A model generated the notes under the pieces. The model did no database searches and was not told where the DNA came from. It saw only the letters and a list, made by a program, of their open reading frames with translations. The position numbers and the translations under genes were made by a program. Positions 56,636-64,000 of a stretch of DNA of 64,000 nucleotides are shown here, piece after piece (position 1 is the stretch's first letter; the number at the start of each line of letters is the position of its first letter). The DNA comes from Vagococcus luciliae (lineage in GTDB: Bacteria > Bacillota > Bacilli > Lactobacillales > Vagococcaceae): NCBI RefSeq assembly GCF_024637875.1, contig NZ_CP102451.1:623001-687000 (forward strand), in the 5' to 3' direction.

Positions 56636-58062
56636 GAGGGATTGAATTAAGTGAGTTGACGATTAAACGTGGCGATAAAGAGGTGTTACGTCAGGTTGAC
56701 TTTGGTTTTTCTCCTCATGAATTTATTTTGCTATCTGGTACCAGTGGTAGTGGTAAATCAACGTTATTAAAAGCCATTGCTGGATTTGCTGGTGTGCCAT
56801 ATTCAGGTACAATCACCGTTGATGGCAAGAGTCTAACACAAGCGAGTATGTCTGATAAGGCTAGACAGATTGGTATGATGTTTCAAAATCCTGGCCAACA
56901 ATTTACAATGAAAACACTACGTCGTGAAATTATTTTTGTTTTAGAAAATCTGCAAACAAAACCTAGTGATATCACGGAACAAATGCACGAGGCTGTTTTA
57001 TTAGCAGATACGACAGAATTATTAGATAGACAGTTATCAACTTTATCAGGTGGGGAAAAGCAACGAGCAGCATTGACTGTTTTACTAGCGATGAGAAGTC
57101 CATTTTTATTATTAGATGAGCCGTTTGCCAGTATTGATCCTAAAACAAGAAAATTATTGATTCAACAGTTACATCAATTAAAAAATCAAGGTAAGACGAT
57201 TATTATTTGCGACCATGATTTTAATGATTATGCTGATGTGGTTGATACATGGGTGACACTAGATAATCAAGTATTACAAAAAGTTCCAGTAGCCCTTTTA
57301 AAGCAAGAGCAGACAAATGTCCTGTTGACGGATCATAGAGCATCTATGGATACCATTTTAAGATTAGAAGGTGTCAGATACAAGCAAAATAAACGCGAGT
57401 TACTTAGTCAAGATTCTTTTCATTTTTCTAAAGGAATCACCACACTTACAGGAAATAACGGAACAGGGAAATCAACGTTATTTCGTTCGATAGCACAATG
57501 TCATCGTTATAAAGGTAAGATGTTTTTATACGATAAAAAGCTTAAAAAAAGCCGTACGCTATATCAGACATTATCCTTAGTTACTCAAGAAGCGGAAAAA
57601 CAATTCGTGACACTCACACCAGCTGAAGAATTTACTTATAGCGAGTATCAGTGGGAGGACGCTAAACGTCAAAGACAGGAAGCGATTGAGTTTTTAGGAT
57701 TGGAACCACTACTTAATCGGAGCGTGTTCCATCTCAGTGAAGGACAGAAAAAAAGCATTCAATTACTGACGATGCTGAGTTTAGATGTGCCGTTTTTACT
57801 ATTAGACGAGCCGTTTTCAGGTTTAGATGAACGTGCTGCCAACTATTTTGCTAATTGGTTTAAAAGGCAAGCGAACAGACAAGATATGATTATTATTTCG
57901 CATCGATTGGCGCCACTTGATGGGGTTAGTCAACATCATGTGCATTTAGATAAGAAACAATTATGGCAACAAGATTATTCGGTAAAGGAGGAGTTAAAAG
58001 ATGTCAGTGACGAAAAGTTCTGCTTTAGTGCTAAGCGGACTACTACTACTTTTGACTATTGA
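56632..58062 (+). CDS. ykoD: ECF double ATPase YkoD
   Basis: A 476-residue protein of two fused ABC domains that energises the thiamine transporter. Domain 1 has GTSGSGKST near residue 38, LSGGEKQR and LLLDEPFASIDP; domain 2 has GNNGTGKST near 277, LSEGQKKS and LLLDEPFSGLDE followed by IIISHR. The second signature is the less canonical. ATGA overlap with ykoE copy 2. The 3' end overlaps ykoC by 62 bases, unusually long; the last 20 residues (after KEELKDV) lack family similarity. Confidence 0.92.
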   Translation: MRGIELSELTIKRGDKEVLRQVDFGFSPHEFILLSGTSGSGKSTLLKAIAGFAGVPYSGTITVDGKSLTQASMSDKARQIGMMFQNPGQQFTMKTLRREIIFVLENLQTKPSDITEQMHEAVLLADTTELLDRQLSTLSGGEKQRAALTVLLAMRSPFLLLDEPFASIDPKTRKLLIQQLHQLKNQGKTIIICDHDFNDYADVVDTWVTLDNQVLQKVPVALLKQEQTNVLLTDHRASMDTILRLEGVRYKQNKRELLSQDSFHFSKGITTLTGNNGTGKSTLFRSIAQCHRYKGKMFLYDKKLKKSRTLYQTLSLVTQEAEKQFVTLTPAEEFTYSEYQWEDAKRQRQEAIEFLGLEPLLNRSVFHLSEGQKKSIQLLTMLSLDVPFLLLDEPFSGLDERAANYFANWFKRQANRQDMIIISHRLAPLDGVSQHHVHLDKKQLWQQDYSVKEELKDVSDEKFCFSAKRTTTTFDY

Positions 58063-58654
58063 ATTGTCATTTACCTCATCTGTGACGTTAAACTGGTTTG
58101 TTGTGTTAGTCAGTGCTTTGTATCTTATTAGTAAGAAAAAATGGTTTGGGTTGTTTGGTTTAGTTTTTTTTCCATTAATTCCAGCTTTAGGAACGTATTG
58201 GTCAGTTTATTTATATGGAAATAATCCTGATTATGGTCTTGTTCTAGTGAGTCGAACCTTTGCTTTTGCAGCGATAGGCATGGTGTTTGCATTTGGTGTC
58301 GACTTAGAAGAATTACTCTTAATTTTAGAGCAAAAAAAATTACCAACGTCATTTGTTTACGGCATTTTAGTTGTTTTACATGCGATGCCTGTGATTCAAC
58401 GAGAGATCGTAGCACTAAGGGAAGCCAGTTTATTTCGTGGGAAAAAACTACATTTTTATTCGCCATTGATGTATTTAAAAGTTATTTTTGTCGCCAATCA
58501 TTGGCGGGATAGTTACACAGAGGCCATGTTTTCAAGAGGATTTGATGAAGAAGGCGAAAGGACGCATTACACACAATATAAAGTGTGTCCTAAAAGTTTA
58601 GCTACATTAGGCGTATTAACGATCGTATCACAACTTATATTAATCATTACTTAG
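58001..58654 (+). CDS. ykoC: ECF T component YkoC
   Basis: A 217-residue EcfT-type membrane protein with about five helices that couples YkoE to YkoD. The coupling region near the C-terminus contains VALREASLFRGKKLHFYSP and MFSRGFDEEGERTHY, where the Ala-Arg-Gly-like motifs (SRGFDE) match EcfT. AAAGGAGG stands 11 bases before the ATG. It completes the dedicated (group I) ECF module ykoE-ykoD-ykoC. Confidence 0.9.
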   Translation: MSVTKSSALVLSGLLLLLTIELSFTSSVTLNWFVVLVSALYLISKKKWFGLFGLVFFPLIPALGTYWSVYLYGNNPDYGLVLVSRTFAFAAIGMVFAFGVDLEELLLILEQKKLPTSFVYGILVVLHAMPVIQREIVALREASLFRGKKLHFYSPLMYLKVIFVANHWRDSYTEAMFSRGFDEEGERTHYTQYKVCPKSLATLGVLTIVSQLILIIT

Positions 58655-58665
58655 GAGGAAGAAAG

Positions 58666-59352
58666 ATGTTTACAAAAATTGCACGAGAGAAATCAGCACC
58701 TTATTGGGAAGGAAGTTTTACTCATCCATTTGTCGCAGGAATCCAAGAAGGAACGTTATCTGATGAAGCGTTTCGCTATTATTTGATTCAAGATGGGTAC
58801 TACTTAGAACATTTTAGTAAACTTCATCGTTTGATAGCAGAACAAGTTGAAGACGAAGAAGTGAGAGAGATGCTACTAACAGGGTCTAACCACCTTAAAG
58901 AAGGTGAGATGAGTATTAGAGAGGATTTCTTTACTGAGTTAGGTATTACAGATGAAGAAATCGCTAGTACTGATATTGCTCCAACAGCTTATAATTATGT
59001 GTCACACATGTATCGTCAATTAATTGATGGGACGCCAAATAGTGCTGTTGCGGGTTTACTACCATGTGCGTGGTTATATCAAGAAATCGGGACTGAATTA
59101 ATCAAGACGGGTTCACCTCATCAGTTGTACCAACGATGGATTGAAACATACTCTGGAGAAGAATCAAAAGAAGAAGTCGCTCATCAATGTGCTTTGCTGA
59201 ATCGACTTTACGAAGAAAGTGAAAAAGCAGAACAAGAAAAAATGATTGAGGCATTTTATGTGAGTGCTCAAATGGAATACCTGTTTTGGGAAATGGCATA
59301 TACACATCAAAAATGGCCGGAAGGAGAAAAAGATGCCGTCTCAAACTACTAA
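58666..59352 (+). CDS. tenA: TenA aminopyrimidine aminohydrolase/thiaminase II
   Basis: A 228-residue helical enzyme that recycles degraded thiamine by hydrolysing aminopyrimidines to HMP. The catalytic Cys is in GLLPCAWLYQEIG (residue 134), Tyr and Asp ligands lie in FRYYLIQDGYYLEHFSK, and the C-terminal YEESEKAEQEKMIEAF holds the glutamate region. TAGGAGGAAG precedes the ATG. The thiW start lies within its last 20 bases. Confidence 0.94.
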   Translation: MFTKIAREKSAPYWEGSFTHPFVAGIQEGTLSDEAFRYYLIQDGYYLEHFSKLHRLIAEQVEDEEVREMLLTGSNHLKEGEMSIREDFFTELGITDEEIASTDIAPTAYNYVSHMYRQLIDGTPNSAVAGLLPCAWLYQEIGTELIKTGSPHQLYQRWIETYSGEESKEEVAHQCALLNRLYEESEKAEQEKMIEAFYVSAQMEYLFWEMAYTHQKWPEGEKDAVSNY

Positions 59353-59878
59353 TTTAAAAAAACTATTGATTTTATCTCTAATGATTGCGATGGATGTGGT
59401 GTTATCGCCACTCTTTCGTATTGAGGGGATGGCTCCAATGTCTAGTGTGATGAACGTGATTGGTGTGATGTTAATGGGACCCTTTTACGGTACCATCATG
59501 GCATTTGTTTGCGGTGTACTCCGAATGATGCTTCTAGGGATTCCCCCACTGGCCTTAACAGGTGCTGTTTTTGGCGCATTACTTGCTGGCATTTTTTACA
59601 AAATTTATCCAACCGTATATAGTGCAATGTTTGGTGAATTTTTAGGAACAGGAATTATTGGTTCGCTATTATCTTATCCTGTAATGGCTTGGTTTACAGG
59701 AAGTCGTAATGGTATGTACTGGTTTTTCTATACACCAAGATTTATCGGTGGCGCTGTGATTGGTTCATTTGTAGCCTTTATTGTGATGAAAAAATTAGCG
59801 AATGTTCCAACGTTTCAACGAATTCAAGCGATGTTTTTTAATGTGAAAGTGGGTGAAGAGCAACATGTTACGAGTTAA
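59333..59878 (+). CDS. thiW: ECF S component ThiW (thiazole)
   Basis: A 181-residue six-helix membrane protein, the proposed hydroxyethylthiazole S component. FRIEGMAPMSSVMNVIGVMLMGPFYG and RMMLLGIPPLALTGAVFGALLAG are ThiW signatures. GGAAGGAG within the end of tenA fixes the ATG at 59333; the open frame from 59264 is in tenA. It is followed by thiM, which phosphorylates the thiazole. It needs a shared EcfAA'T module or YkoCD. Confidence 0.9.
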   Translation: MPSQTTNLKKLLILSLMIAMDVVLSPLFRIEGMAPMSSVMNVIGVMLMGPFYGTIMAFVCGVLRMMLLGIPPLALTGAVFGALLAGIFYKIYPTVYSAMFGEFLGTGIIGSLLSYPVMAWFTGSRNGMYWFFYTPRFIGGAVIGSFVAFIVMKKLANVPTFQRIQAMFFNVKVGEEQHVTS

Positions 59879-60692
59879 TCAATTTCAAACTCCCTTTCCT
59901 CTAATACCTTCTCCTCTAGTGCATTGTATTACGAACTCAGTGACATGTGAAACGGTCGCAAATAGTGTGTTATACATTGGAGGAAAGCCAATTATGACAG
60001 AAGATACGCGAGATTTTTCAGATTTATATGAACAAGTAGGTGGCGTGTTAATCAATATTGGCCATTTGTCAGAAGAAAAAGAAACTGCTATGGAACTCGC
60101 CATGGAAGAGGCTCATAAGCACAACGTCCCTATCGTTGTAGATAATGTCGGCGTCTCTAGTTCAAGAATACGAAAAGAAGTAGCCAACAAATTATTGTCT
60201 CTTGAACCAACTGTTGTCAAAGGCAATGTGTCAGAAATGCGAACGTTGTGTAATTTAGCTAGTCATGGAAAAGGTGTCGATGCAGCCGAAGAAGACCAAG
60301 ATTCGTCAGCGATGAAAGAATTAGAAGAAGGGCTATTAGCACTAACCAAAATCCATCCAAATACGTGTTTTTTAGCGACAGGACCAAGTGATTTAGTGGT
60401 GTATCAATCACAAGTTTTGCTACTACAAAATGGCATTGAGGCATTAGATAAATTCACAGGGACGGGAGATGTCGTTGGGGCATTAATTGCAACACTTTTA
60501 GGTAGTGGGGTGGATGTATTGCCAAGTGTTTTACAGGCAGTAAGCTATTTTAATTTGTGTGGTGAAAAAGCATTAGAAATAGTTCAAAATGACGCGAAAA
60601 TTGCGAGCATTCGCGAAGAAACATTGAATCAATTATCACTATTAAAACAAAATGAGTCATGGCAAAATGGGATAAAAGGAGATTGGTTATGA
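59865..60692 (+). CDS. thiM: Hydroxyethylthiazole kinase ThiM
   Basis: A 275-residue ribokinase-fold enzyme that phosphorylates 4-methyl-5-hydroxyethylthiazole. [30 protein letters not shown] and VVKGNVSEM are family motifs. The anion-hole loop reads GTGDVVGA with Asp202, where B. subtilis ThiM has cysteine; Asp is the general ribokinase-family base. I use the ATG at 59865 over the GTG at 59853. It overlaps thiW by 14 bases, and its stop forms ATGA with thiE. Confidence 0.93.
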   Translation: MLRVNQFQTPFPLIPSPLVHCITNSVTCETVANSVLYIGGKPIMTEDTRDFSDLYEQVGGVLINIGHLSEEKETAMELAMEEAHKHNVPIVVDNVGVSSSRIRKEVANKLLSLEPTVVKGNVSEMRTLCNLASHGKGVDAAEEDQDSSAMKELEEGLLALTKIHPNTCFLATGPSDLVVYQSQVLLLQNGIEALDKFTGTGDVVGALIATLLGSGVDVLPSVLQAVSYFNLCGEKALEIVQNDAKIASIREETLNQLSLLKQNESWQNGIKGDWL

Positions 60693-61339
60693 TTGATGAG
60701 GCATTAACATTGTATTTAGTGACAAATTCAGATGGGTTATCTGATGACGTCTTTTTAACCAGAGTAGAGGAAGCATGTAAAAATGGTGTGACACTTGTCC
60801 AATTAAGAGAAAAAAAAGCTAGCACACGAGAATTTTATCAAAAAGCGTTAGCAATTAAAGGTATTACGGATAAATATGGTATACCTCTTATTATCAATGA
60901 CCGAGTCGATGTGTGTTTGGCTGTTGATGCAGCTGGTGTGCACATTGGAGATGATGAGTTGCCAGTTGATGTGACACGTCAGTTGATTGGTCCGGATAAA
61001 TGGTTAGGTGTCTCAGCTAAAACCGTTGAGCGAGCACTTGAGGCCAAAGAACAAGGAGCAGACCATTTAGGTGTCGGGGCCATGTTTCCAACAACGACGA
61101 AAGAAAATGCTCCAACAACGGATATCTCAGTTTTGCAAGATATCATTCACGCAGCACAGTTACCAGTTGTCGCGATTGGCGGGATTAAAGAAGAAAATAT
61201 GGCTGCATTACGTGACACAGATATTTCAGGTGTCGCGATTGTGAGTGACATTATGCAAGCTGATGATGTAGCGAAAAAAACACAAGCCTTAAAGAAACAG
61301 ATTGTAAGTATAAAGGAGAAAAATCATCATGACAATTAA
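60689..61339 (+). CDS. thiE: Thiamine-phosphate synthase ThiE
   Basis: A 216-residue TIM barrel that joins HMP-PP and thiazole phosphate. [40 protein letters not shown] and [16 protein letters not shown] carry the substrate-binding residues. The ATG at 60689 overlaps the thiM stop (ATGA) with AAAAGGAG upstream. thiD begins in its last 11 bases. Confidence 0.96.
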   Translation: MIDEALTLYLVTNSDGLSDDVFLTRVEEACKNGVTLVQLREKKASTREFYQKALAIKGITDKYGIPLIINDRVDVCLAVDAAGVHIGDDELPVDVTRQLIGPDKWLGVSAKTVERALEAKEQGADHLGVGAMFPTTTKENAPTTDISVLQDIIHAAQLPVVAIGGIKEENMAALRDTDISGVAIVSDIMQADDVAKKTQALKKQIVSIKEKNHHDN

Positions 61340-62150
61340 TCAAACCCCTCAAGTAGTAACCATTGCTGGAAGTGATTCAGGTGGTGGTGCAGGCATTCAA
61401 GCAGACTTAAAGACATTTCAAGCAAGAGATGTTTTTGGTATGAGTATTGTTGTTGCCTTGACTGCACAAAATACATTAGGTGTACAAAGTAGTCTACCGA
61501 TACCATGTGACTTTGTTGCGGAACAATTTGATTCTTTGGCAGCAGATTTTCATATACGCGCATGTAAAACAGGGATGCTAGCAGATAAAGAGCATGTTCA
61601 AGTTGTTGTTCAAAAATTGAAGGAAGTTGATTTTGGACCATTGATTGTTGATCCAGTTATGATTGCAAAAGGAGGGCACTCTTTACTTAAAAGAGAAGCA
61701 GTAGATTGTATCAAGAAAGAGTTACTACCTCTAGCAACTGTTTTAACACCAAATATTCCAGAAGCAGAAGTGTTAGTTCAACAAGATATTAAAACAAGTG
61801 AAGACATGATTCAAGCCGCATATGACTTGCAACAAATGGGGGTCAAAAATGTGGTGATAAAAGGAGGCCACTCATCTGATATTTTAGCGAAAGATTTTGT
61901 CTTACTTGAAAATGGCGAGACATTTTGGATGAGTTCAAAACGGATTGAAACAATTAAAACGCATGGAACAGGCGATACGTTCTCATCATGTATTGCAGCA
62001 GAAATAGCAAAGGGCAAGTCGGTTAAAGAAGCTATACAAATTGCCAAAAGTTTTATTCAAGGAGCGATTGAACAAGAAATTTTTGTTGGTCATGGTCATG
62101 GGCCAACAAATCATTGGGCAATACCTGCACAAGATATTTTAATTGATTAA
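61329..62150 (+). CDS. thiD: HMP/HMP-phosphate kinase ThiD
   Basis: A 273-residue ribokinase-fold enzyme that phosphorylates HMP twice. [18 protein letters not shown] near the start, [14 protein letters not shown], and the catalytic [17 protein letters not shown] are diagnostic. AAAGGAGAAA precedes the ATG. It ends the TPP-controlled operon. With ThiM and ThiE it gives thiamine phosphate from salvaged parts; no thiC, thiG or thiazole genes are here. Confidence 0.95.
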   Translation: MTINQTPQVVTIAGSDSGGGAGIQADLKTFQARDVFGMSIVVALTAQNTLGVQSSLPIPCDFVAEQFDSLAADFHIRACKTGMLADKEHVQVVVQKLKEVDFGPLIVDPVMIAKGGHSLLKREAVDCIKKELLPLATVLTPNIPEAEVLVQQDIKTSEDMIQAAYDLQQMGVKNVVIKGGHSSDILAKDFVLLENGETFWMSSKRIETIKTHGTGDTFSSCIAAEIAKGKSVKEAIQIAKSFIQGAIEQEIFVGHGHGPTNHWAIPAQDILID

Positions 62151-62192
62151 CTATTTTTCAAAAGAATGTTTATTATTGTCTGTATAACGAAT

Positions 62193-62237
62193 AAATGTTA
62201 CAATTATATTACAAATAGTAATGGTGTTGTAACATTT
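62193..62237. repeat. Nested perfect inverted repeat before the LPXTG gene
   Basis: AAATGTTACAA (62193-62203) is the exact complement of TTGTAACATTT (62227-62237); inside, ATTAC pairs with GTAAT around aaata. A T-rich tail follows, so it may end the thi operon or act as an operator. Confidence 0.7.
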
Positions 62238-62258
62238 TGTTTTATAGGAGGGAATCAT

Positions 62259-63008
62259 ATGAAAAAGTTAGTATTAGGTACAGTGATTATGGCTAGTTTG
62301 TTGGTAGGACAAATGGGTTATGCATCTGAATCAACCTCTACATCAAGTACAGATAATTCATCGAGTAAAGTACTAAGTTCCGAAGTAAATGATACAACAG
62401 AAACAACAACAGATGAATCAATTCCGGATGCATTAGCGATGACAAAATCTGATATTTTTTTATTAATGAATGACATGGTAAATGAGGGGAAACTCTCTCA
62501 ATTTCAATATGAAGGATTGATTTCACGTTTAGAGAAAGTTAACACAGTAGAAGAGGCTACACTTGTTTATTCAGATGCAAATGATTTAGCAAAACAAAAT
62601 AAAGAATTGTATCAATCATCATTTGATGAAAAAGTATATAATACCAAACATCAATTAGAGCTATTAGTTCAAGCTGGTCGATTAACACAGAAACAAGCGG
62701 ATGAATTTGTTGCAAAAGTTGATAGTAGTAAAACGATTGATGCATTAGATGATATATGGGCTGAGATTGAAAAAGCGGTAGATAAAATATCAACAAAAGC
62801 CACAAGTACAATAGAAACGAATATAACAGAAACGAGTACAACAGAAAATGATAAAAAAACAGAAACAGTAGCTAAAATACCTAATTCTAGTGATAAACAA
62901 TCAGCTAGTTTACCTAAAACAGGTGAAAAAAAATCTAGTGTTGGGCTACAATTAAGTTTAGTTGCTTCATTGTTCTTAGTAAGTATATTGATGAAAAGAA
63001 AATTATAG
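62259..63008 (+). CDS. LPXTG-anchored surface protein, function unknown
   Basis: A 249-residue secreted protein: signal peptide (VLGTVIMASLLVGQMGYAS), a Ser/Thr-rich stretch, a helical charged middle (about 60-185) without recognised domain, a Thr-rich spacer, then LPKTG near residue 223, a hydrophobic helix and the tail MKRKL, the full sortase A sorting signal. TAGGAGGG fixes the ATG at 62259. The middle contains two similar segments (EGLISRLEKVNTVEEA and DEFVAKVDSSKTIDAL), a weak internal repeat. Bidirectional terminator follows. Confidence 0.83.
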   Translation: MKKLVLGTVIMASLLVGQMGYASESTSTSSTDNSSSKVLSSEVNDTTETTTDESIPDALAMTKSDIFLLMNDMVNEGKLSQFQYEGLISRLEKVNTVEEATLVYSDANDLAKQNKELYQSSFDEKVYNTKHQLELLVQAGRLTQKQADEFVAKVDSSKTIDALDDIWAEIEKAVDKISTKATSTIETNITETSTTENDKKTETVAKIPNSSDKQSASLPKTGEKKSSVGLQLSLVASLFLVSILMKRKL

Positions 63009-63014
63009 CAATAT

Positions 63015-63057
63015 AAAAGAGTGTCACCAAAATAAAGGTGGCGCTCTTTTATTTTTT
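63015..63057. terminator. Bidirectional terminator
   Basis: AAAAGAGTGTCACC (63015-63028) pairs with GGTGGCGCTCTTTT (63037-63050), 14 pairs with two G-T, then T residues. Confidence 0.92.
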
Positions 63058-63684
63058 ATTAGAAAAGATAATAGACAGGGATGCTTCGGGGTCAATACTA
63101 GTTAGTATTTTTTGATAATAATCAGTTGCTTGTTCTTGTAACCAATCGTGATTTGTATCAATATATTTAATTAATGTTTTATTACTCATCGCGTTGTTTA
63201 TTAACTCATGAGTGTCGATGTCTTCAGTAATAAAACTCAAAAACTCGCCTTTGCTATTAACCACCTCAAACTTTGGATTTCTAATACCAACAACAATAAA
63301 TTCTGGAATAGAAATATTATAAGTATTTGAAGAATGACTTGCCTTATTAATGGTTACATGACTGCCATCAAAACCAAGTTTAGCTTCAAAAGTTCCTTTA
63401 ATATAAGCTGTTTTTTCGCTAAATGGAATTTCCATTCCCAAAAATGTTTTAACCTGACTCTTGTCATAAATATCAGTCACGCTTAGCCCTAATATAGCAA
63501 CGTGGCTGTGCTTAGTCATCGCATTGACAATTTGTGTTTCATTAATTTTAGATTTAGTATGCTATATGTCACGATTGCCAGTAAAAATATCAAAAACCCA
63601 CATACTTATTAATAAAAGGGTTAAACAGATAACTATCCATATGTGAATTTTTAATTTACCAAACTTTCGAATAATATTAGTCAC
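63049..63684 (-). pseudogene. DUF4230-like membrane-anchored protein broken by an amber codon
   Basis: Reading the minus strand from the GTG at 63684 gives a single frame of 212 codons with one stop, TAG at 63564-63562. The part before it has an N-terminal helix (WIVICLTLLLISMWVFDIF); the part after continues SKINETQIVNAMTKHSHVAILGLSV, which resembles the start of the DUF4230 soluble domain, to the end at 63049. No ribosome site precedes the ATG at 63519, so re-initiation looks unlikely. AAAAAGGAG lies just before 63684, although so close that the exact start is uncertain. Family call is from memory. Confidence 0.65.
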
Positions 63685-63868
63685 TCTCCTTTTTATTTTT
63701 AGTGTACTATAATAATAACGTGATGTAGATGAAAATTACGAAAAAATTATACTACAAATTAATTATTTCTGTATTAATCATTAGGTGTTATGAAGCAGTT
63801 TAATGAATTAATAGTTAGGTTAAAATATATTTTCTCATTTTTTTATTAGATAACTTTTTAGTTTTTAC

Positions 63869-63897
63869 TTGTCATGGATGATATGGTTTGCTATAAT
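63869..63897 (+). promoter_or_regulatory. Promoter of the lysine riboswitch transcript
   Basis: TTGTCA (63869-63874), 17 bases, TATAAT (63892-63897), with a TTTGC extension before the -10. Confidence 0.75.
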
Positions 63898-63920
63898 CGT
63901 AAAAAATAATTAAATAAGTA

Positions 63921-64000
63921 TTAGAGATGAGGCGCATTGATCATTATTAGATAAAGTTTTGGAATCTGCAAATAACTTTATTGAAAGGGTGATATGCCGA
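63921..64000 (+). promoter_or_regulatory. Lysine riboswitch (L box), 5' part
   Basis: AGAGATGAGGCGCATTGATC, GGAATCTGCAAATAAC and TTGAAAGGGTGATATGCCGA match the conserved order of the L box (AGAGGNGC, GGAUUCUG, GAAAGGG, GCCGAAG). It runs off the window; the controlled gene (lysine synthesis or transport) is not visible. Confidence 0.85.

Noticed and set aside
62557-62841. Hydrophobic minus-strand frame opposite the LPXTG gene
   Set aside because: Apparent membrane protein is produced by reverse reading of Lys/Asp/Thr-rich codons.

Overview
The window reads as chromosomal DNA of a low-GC Gram-positive bacterium of the Lactobacillales, most likely Enterococcaceae (Enterococcus or Vagococcus-like). 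The reasons are AT-rich codon use, AGGAGG-type ribosome sites with occasional TTG/GTG starts, B. subtilis-type housekeeping blocks (metG-tatD-rnmV-rsmA; rnc-smc-HAD-ftsY), an LPXTG surface protein, and control by T-box, THF, TPP and lysine leader RNAs. The genus is inference. No rRNA, tRNA, CRISPR array, IS element or prophage was seen.

Layout. 1-2889 (minus): three-gene lipid-linked glycosylation set (GtrA-type flippase cut by the window edge, GT-C/YfhO-like membrane protein, CsbB/GtrB glycosyltransferase). 3032-5933 (minus): HrtBA-like haem-efflux ABC pair, a small membrane protein and a TetR regulator, with two near-identical 17-bp palindromes as probable operators. 6100-8478: AEC-family carrier plus MmgE/PrpD enzyme. 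8562-17972: UPF0637 protein, metG, tatD, rnmV, rsmA, an ECF S component (probably niacin), a sugar-ABC ATPase (minus), mgsA, THF-riboswitch-controlled folT, a HAD phosphatase and a LURP-one-like protein. 18031-22043 (minus): heterodimeric ABC exporter and nucleoside deoxyribosyltransferase. 22190-24639: two cell-wall proteins (coiled-coil plus 3D domain; SH3 amidase). 24722-27707: Asp T-box, aspS and a YitT protein. 27708-33795: regulatory gap and opp peptide transporter. 33863-40255: rnc, smc, HAD, ftsY.

40261-50369 is a complete inositol-catabolism locus: divergent DeoR regulator (iolR), then iolA-B-C-D-E, a sodium:solute symporter, iolG and an orphan PTS EIIB-like protein. Tandem AAYCAAA repeats sit at both promoters. 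iolJ is absent. 50562-55170 holds scattered small-function genes (NAD(P)-binding protein, EEP-fold hydrolase, DUF4396, MgtC, HdeD-like, a Cys-rich unknown). 55261-62150 is a TPP-riboswitch thiamine salvage operon: two tandem ykoE paralogues, ykoD, ykoC, tenA, thiW, thiM, thiE, thiD. The right end carries an LPXTG protein, a gene broken by an in-frame amber codon, and the start of a lysine riboswitch whose gene lies outside the window.

Together the window suggests a vitamin-scavenging organism (ECF S components for niacin, folate, HMP/thiamine and thiazole; thiamine salvage enzymes but no thiC/thiG here) that can use myo-inositol and peptides. The most interesting parts are the EIIB-like protein in the iol operon, the duplicated YkoE with a two-tier leader, the THF riboswitch expression platform, and the paired palindromes at the haem-efflux and opp loci.
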